From Hymenolepis diminuta (lineage: Eukaryota > Platyhelminthes > Cestoda > Cyclophyllidea > Hymenolepididae): 64,000 nucleotides of DNA. The stretch covers positions 314,873-378,872 of the forward strand of contig CAADRB010000088.1 in NCBI GenBank assembly GCA_900708905.1, given 5' to 3'. The notes under the pieces were generated by a model that ran no database searches, was not told where the DNA came from, and saw only the letters and a program-made list of their open reading frames with translations. Positions 58,901-64,000 of the stretch are shown one piece after another; positions within the stretch are counted from its first letter, which is position 1; every line of letters starts with the position of its first letter. Both the position numbers and the translations under genes were made by a program.

Positions 58901-60089
58901 AATTAGACACACTGTAAATATTGAAGACATATTGATTAGGAATGCCTTGTAATAGGGAAAAAAATATAAAACCTACTTTGAAGAGACGGGGAATAATTAG
59001 GAGGAAGTATTCAAGAATGAAGAAAAAGAATACACCAGCAGGAACACAACCCATTTTATAGAGGTAAGTTCGACCTTGTCCTCCAAACTCCAACGGCAAC
59101 TCGACCATTCGCATTGACTAAATTCAATAATAGAGGATATCAATTAAACAGAATCTTATAGAATAATAGTTTTAGATAGATATGAATAAACTGTGACTTA
59201 CTTCAGGGACGAGGACAAGAATGGAAGTAGTTAAGAGAGCACTGACTGCAAGGGACATCATAAAACTGAGAAGAATTGGGAAATGCTTTGAGCGCTTGAT
59301 GGGTATGCAGATAAAACCGGTCACCGAACACAGATTTGTAAGGGTAACGCACAGAAATGAGTATAAAAACGCTGAATAAAAGCAAGAAACCAAATAATCA
59401 AATTTTTTAATAATTACGATTTTCATAATATATGCTTTTACTTAGAAATCCCACTACTGACAAAGAAGGAACAGCCCTTTTTCTCCTAAATTTCAGGCAG
59501 AAGCATAAACATAGCTGAAAACGATAACCTATCTTAGCACAAATATGAACTATCTATATATTAATAATGTAAAGGATAGACCTCATAAAAATATTATTAA
59601 CAATCGTATGTCTATAATCAATTACTTTCTCCAATATTGTGATGTTTTGAAATAGATGGATTGTATATTTCGATAACAAAACTATTGGTGGTGGAATCAT
59701 TAGGAGAATAAATCGTAAGAAGGGCTTTATCATCAGCAATTTTGGGCATCTAAAAAAGAAAATTAGTTTGCTTCAAATGTCATTTATAAAATTTAAAGGG
59801 ATATGAAATAAAGCTTTACATTTCTCAAGGGAACTTTAGCGAGAGAATTAGACTTAAATGTAAAATTAAGCAAGTGGTCAAGGGTGATTGTGTTGATTGC
59901 GCTAGTAGAGGGATCGTTATGGAAATTTTCTGGGAGCTCATGAAGGATCATAGAAGGCTGCGCGCTGACCGTAAAATAATTCAAATTTTCTGTCACAAGA
60001 AGGGAGGTTAGAACAATCACCAGGGTCCAGTGACGAAAAAGTGCCGAAGAAGAACTGACAGTTGTCAAAAACAGAAAAGAAGATGCCAT
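55914..60089 (-). CDS. ZIP metal transporter, SLC39A8/SLC39A14-like (494 aa, 9 exons)
   Basis: Exons 60089-59820, 59749-59626, 59371-59202, 59117-58977, 58423-58352, 58215-58138, 58062-57768, 57698-57511, 56060-55914 join in frame; stop TAG at 55916-55914. Seen: an N-terminal hydrophobic segment (signal peptide) and short extracellular domain, then TM1-TM2 (FLYSFLCVTLTNLCSVTGF, ILLSFMMSLAVSALL), TM3, a loop with HKCRCC, TM4 with HNLMDG at about 348-353, TM5 with EELPHELGD at about 377-385, and TM6-TM8, ending LASDHLAF. Known: the LIV-1 subfamily has HExPHExGD, while ZIP8 and ZIP14 have E first and carry Zn, Mn, Fe and Cd into the cytosol. Length equals human ZIP14 (about 490 aa). The start is the first in-frame ATG; the codons before it continue open without ATG. 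Substrate is inferred. Confidence 0.9.
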
Positions 60090-61931
60090 CTTCAAAAAGA
60101 AGAAAGATACAATCAATTCAATTTATTATAACCACTCGTGTATGCATAATAAACTTGTGTAAGTGAGAATATAACTAAAATTATAATAATAGGGCTTAAA
60201 GTTATCTTGAATTAAAAATAAATTTAATGTATTTAGCATATAATAAAAATTAAAATATCGTTGAAATAGAGAAATCAAAGAACCTGGATAATTTATAAGT
60301 GAATAATTCACACGTTCAAGCCTTAACCTTATATATAAAACAACGGCTCAAAGGGACTACAATTTGTGATGTGCAATCGATTGGTTTACAAAAACAAATT
60401 CTTGCTGTAATATATCTTTTATGATTTATAACACCCAAAAAGCAAATAGAACATTTAATTAAAATTATAAGGTAAATTTTGCAATACCTTAATGTTGCAA
60501 AAAGCTACGTGAATGACAATTTAAAAAACGGTTTAGAATATGTGAAAAAAGGGGTCCATTTGTATGATATAAATATCCTAATTATGGCGAAACTTACAAA
60601 ATTTTATTTCTAAAAATGTTGACTGATTTAAAGTCTGATTTGCATTCTCTTGTTAAAATAATAATGTTTTATAACGCAAACGTGTAAATCGCATTATTAT
60701 AAATATGGTTTGGTAACGCGACTCTCTTAGCTTAATGTTCTAATTATTTTCAATTTCAATTCCTAAAAGTTGCGGCTAATCTCTTTACTGCGCAGGATTG
60801 CAAAATCAAGATTTTGGACCTGTAAAAATAAATTACTTCACAAACATTTCTTCATAACGCCATCATAGAGTTCAAAGTGTGATTCGTACGTAGTGTGAAT
60901 AAAATTTGATATTACTGCGCAATATATTACAGTAACAGAGCCCATAAAGTTGTACAGGTGCTAAATTCAATTATCATTCATGGAAAGCGCAAGTGATTTA
61001 CTATTTGAATTTATCAGAAAAAGAAAGCAAATAAAGCTTATGATAACATATCAAGAAAATACATATAATTGCAAATGGATATAAGAGGAAAAAATATTGA
61101 AAAATTTACAAGTTGAACGATTAAGCAGTGGATAAACAATGGAATTTGTAGTCTAGGTAGGGCGAGCCTACTCTATTCTACGTCGGTGCTATCTAAATAA
61201 TAGAGATATTCCACGGAATAGTTCTCATTTGTTTAATCCCGAAAGATAGCGTAATTCACGAACTACGCGAGTTTAAAAATTGGGTGATTGCTCCACCCCT
61301 ATCTTCATAATTGAGGAGGAAGTATAATCTGGGATTTGCAGCTTCGACAGTAGGCGATAAGGGGACTAGAGAAAGGGGACTACAATTCCCATTGGCCGGT
61401 TGGTTAAAATGCTTCATTTTTCAATGAACTAAATTCTGATGTCATTCAATTTTTTTGTGTTCCCTTCTATTCCATGATACTTTGACTCAAACGTACAATA
61501 CTATTAACTACTAAATTTGGATTAAGGACTAACTCAAAATACTACATTCAACATCGCAGGTCGACTATTCCGAATACTATAACAGGCTGTGTTATGTCAA
61601 AATAACTAGTTAGTGTCTATCAAATCACAGCCAGGTTTATAATTAATAAAACATGCCAATATAATATTTGTTGTCAATGAGATTAACCTGTAGTGTCAAA
61701 CGCAAGCCACTATTTCACAGATACTGCTTAACATCGAAAATTGCATATTCTATCCATGCATGACCTATTGATTAACTGAATTTTGTCAATTGCTCGTTGG
61801 TTATAAATAATAAGAGTACCAATTACTCCCAAGCCCATTTGTGGTAATAATAAAGTGTGCCTTTACTTAAAGATTGTGTGTAGCATACGAATCGGACGGT
61901 GGGATGCATAACTTTCAAGTTCTAGTACATT

Positions 61932-61933
<2 letters not shown>
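60090..61933. other. Upstream region of the ZIP gene
   Basis: AT-rich, with no exon chain on either strand. Open frames on the minus strand at 60126-60311 are hydrophobic and lack domains. No promoter element assigned. Confidence 0.4.

Positions 61934-61965
<32 letters not shown>
61934..61965 (+). repeat. AG dinucleotide microsatellite
   Basis: Sixteen uninterrupted AG units. Confidence 0.97.
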
Positions 61966-61967
<2 letters not shown>

Positions 61968-64000
61968 CAGCGAGGCTTTACGATCACCCTTTCTACATTT
62001 TGACATGCTTTTCCGCCTTGGATTTAATTCCAAAAGTTACATTCATGAAAAGCATTTTCTCATTATTTGAATTTCGTTGAATTTGGAATAAGTGGACGTT
62101 GAAAGTGCACATCCGTTAGCGCGAAAAATAAGAAGAGTGGTGGCATGGCTAATTTCTCCTTTCTTTCTTAGTCTGAGCAAATTTGAGCATTTAGGGAAAT
62201 TTTATCAAGCGCTCACCTTGAATAGTGGAGTAGCATCATAGAGCTTCTCTGACGAGAGATTCGAATTCTACCAATCCCTTCGTTTGTCTAGTCTAAGGAG
62301 TGTCCGTGTGTATCAATTGAAATCGAATCCTGGTCTCTGACTTCATGAAATGGGGTGCATTACCTGCTGCGCCCTCGACGCTCAACTGAACGGTCATATG
62401 TTTCGCCTTAGTTAAATGCAAGCATCGTTGGCGCCCATGTTACACGCACTTTCATTTTGTTTGAGGGGCAAAAATTGTTCTTCCGCATTTCATCAGCCCA
62501 TGTATCATTGATAGAGCATGTTTTAGGGCTAAAGTAGGGACATTCGAACCAGTCTTATTGAGTCATGAGATTGCACACGCCAAGGTCATTAGACCTGTGA
62601 GAACTCTAAGGGTCGTCCTAATTACGGATGGAGGAAAGAGTCATAGTTAAATCAGATGGCCAAGAGTTTAAGGGGAGAGCAAAGTGCATTGGATGCCGGC
62701 AATGAAAATGCGGAAGTTAGAGAGAGCTAGAGGAAGAGAGATTGAAGCTTGACGCCTAGAGAGAGCAAGAACGAAGCCGGAAGTCAAAAGCAAAAGCAGA
62801 GGATAGTTGCTGTGTTGGGTCAGGGTGAGTGTAAACCAGTAATCGATGTGCAGGTGTGCTATGGGTGAAAGGGGTGGGGTGTGCTGGCTGCGCCCGATTT
62901 GCGCGCAGTTCTAACCTTAGTTCTAACCTCATTCGACTGGACATCCTTCAGTATCCTATCTTTGATTAGTGATTGTTGCTGAAGCAGAAATTCGAATGTT
63001 AACTCAACTAAAGAAGATAAGCTCCAATTGCAACTTTTGTATTCATGCTCGTTGGGCCGTGGCTGATATTATAGAAGAAAATGTAGGTGAAGTTAGCTGC
63101 TCCTAACCCCCTACTCTCTACTTTTTCTCCTTCGGCCCGCAACTAATTTATAGAAGCAGGTCGCGAATTCTTTCTTATTTCTTCTATCACACAAACCAGT
63201 TCAAAGTAAACGAAATAATTGCTGAATGCGGTGGGCATATGCAAATCATTTGACTCCAACTGAGCTAATTCACATTTTGGGGCTTGAGAAGTAATCAAAT
63301 AAAAAAATCCATTCCCAATTGACGGAGGTTTGAATTTGAAGTCAAAATTATTGGTGCGTGGGAGTGCACTATGGCTACCATCATTTGACCTCAAGTAATT
63401 AAATGAGGCACAACTCCTCTATAATCCGATTTTATTTTCAAATTTGAAATAACGAGATCTCTCTAGTCCGTGCCAACCGTAGTCGAGTGGTATCTAGTGG
63501 GTGGATATTTCATAACAGCAGAACCAGATCTCCTAGCAGTAGTGCAGCAGAGAAGAGTCATACCACTAGAAAAGTGGGCAACCGAGCAGTTACAAAACTA
63601 CCTACCTAACTTTCCACTTTTAAGGACCATTAGATTTGAAATCAATTAAAATCAAATTGTATTCCTAAAGGTACACGTGAATGTCACAAGACTTTTTCCT
63701 ATTAGTAAGATCACGTCTTTGTGAAGCCACAAAACGTCTGCATGAAGAACAATAGGTTCCAATTTCCGGATTACAAAGCACCTCGATATCGAAAAATCAA
63801 TTTCTTCTGTTAACCTTTCTATCCCAAAATAATACATACATACATGGGAACTATGTCACAAAGAGGGTAAAATAAAAACTAGGAATAGATGATGCTCTGC
63901 GCAATTTGATATTCCAAATTACGGTCGCTTGAAAATATGGAACTTAGGTTTGGCGAACTTGCAGAAATCAATCTGAGTTTTCAAATGAAGACGCTTTGTG
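61966..64000. other. Right-hand intergenic end of the window
   Basis: On the minus strand 62325-62400 contains an A-box-like GGGCGCAGCAGGTAA and, about 40 bases on, a B-box-like GATTCGAT, the spacing of a tRNA promoter, but the stems do not pair, so it is at best a worn tRNA-derived SINE. The purine-rich stretch at 62720-62800 encodes a low-complexity open frame only. No gene seen. Confidence 0.35.

Noticed and set aside
62325..62400. tRNA-like A and B boxes on the minus strand
   Set aside because: The D, anticodon and T stems do not pair, so it is not a tRNA gene; SINE origin could not be shown from one copy.
62756..62944. Minus-strand open frame with repeated RLELR and P/H residues
   Set aside because: Purine-rich low-complexity DNA with no domain or splice signals.

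Overview
This is nuclear DNA of an animal. Genes are split into many small exons, gaps between genes are AT-rich, and there are two mariner-type DNA transposons. Very short introns (34, 34 and 38 nt, and several of 41-45 nt) beside introns over 1 kb, plus the protein repertoire, fit a lophotrochozoan invertebrate. A flatworm is my best guess, but nothing in the window proves it. No bacterial-style operon, CRISPR array, rRNA or intact tRNA was seen.

Layout. (1) At 2755-4365, minus strand, lie the first six exons (233 codons) of a BRO1-domain protein closest to HD-PTP/PTPN23; the rest should lie beyond the left edge. (2) 4366-9295 is mostly empty, with one orphan signal-peptide-like exon (6112-6240, minus) and a diverged repeat pair. 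(3) At 9296-37525, plus strand, one large gene was reconstructed by hand as 65 exons that stay in one frame (6,855 nt, about 2,284 aa). Its C-terminus carries a CENP-C motif (RRGTRIRVHTPIDSW) followed by a cupin-like domain, so I call it an inner-kinetochore CENP-C homologue. It is more than twice the size of vertebrate CENP-C. The first two thirds are built from three families of duplicated, mostly phase 1-1 exon cassettes, many of them arginine/lysine-rich. (4) 37526-55913 has no gene I can support. It holds an irritans-type mariner with intact terminal repeats, TA target duplications and a 354-base assembly gap (45688-47006), a second, unrelated and heavily decayed mariner on the minus strand (about 53620-54640), a doubtful reverse-transcriptase fragment, and several diverged repeat pairs. 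(5) At 55914-60089, minus strand, a complete nine-exon ZIP (SLC39) metal transporter of 494 aa has the EExPHExGD signature of the ZIP8/ZIP14 branch. (6) 60090-64000 is intergenic with an AG microsatellite.

The three genes have no obvious shared pathway: endosomal sorting, kinetochore assembly and metal import. The main item of interest is the giant CENP-C-like gene, whose symmetric exon cassettes look like the product of repeated tandem exon duplication.
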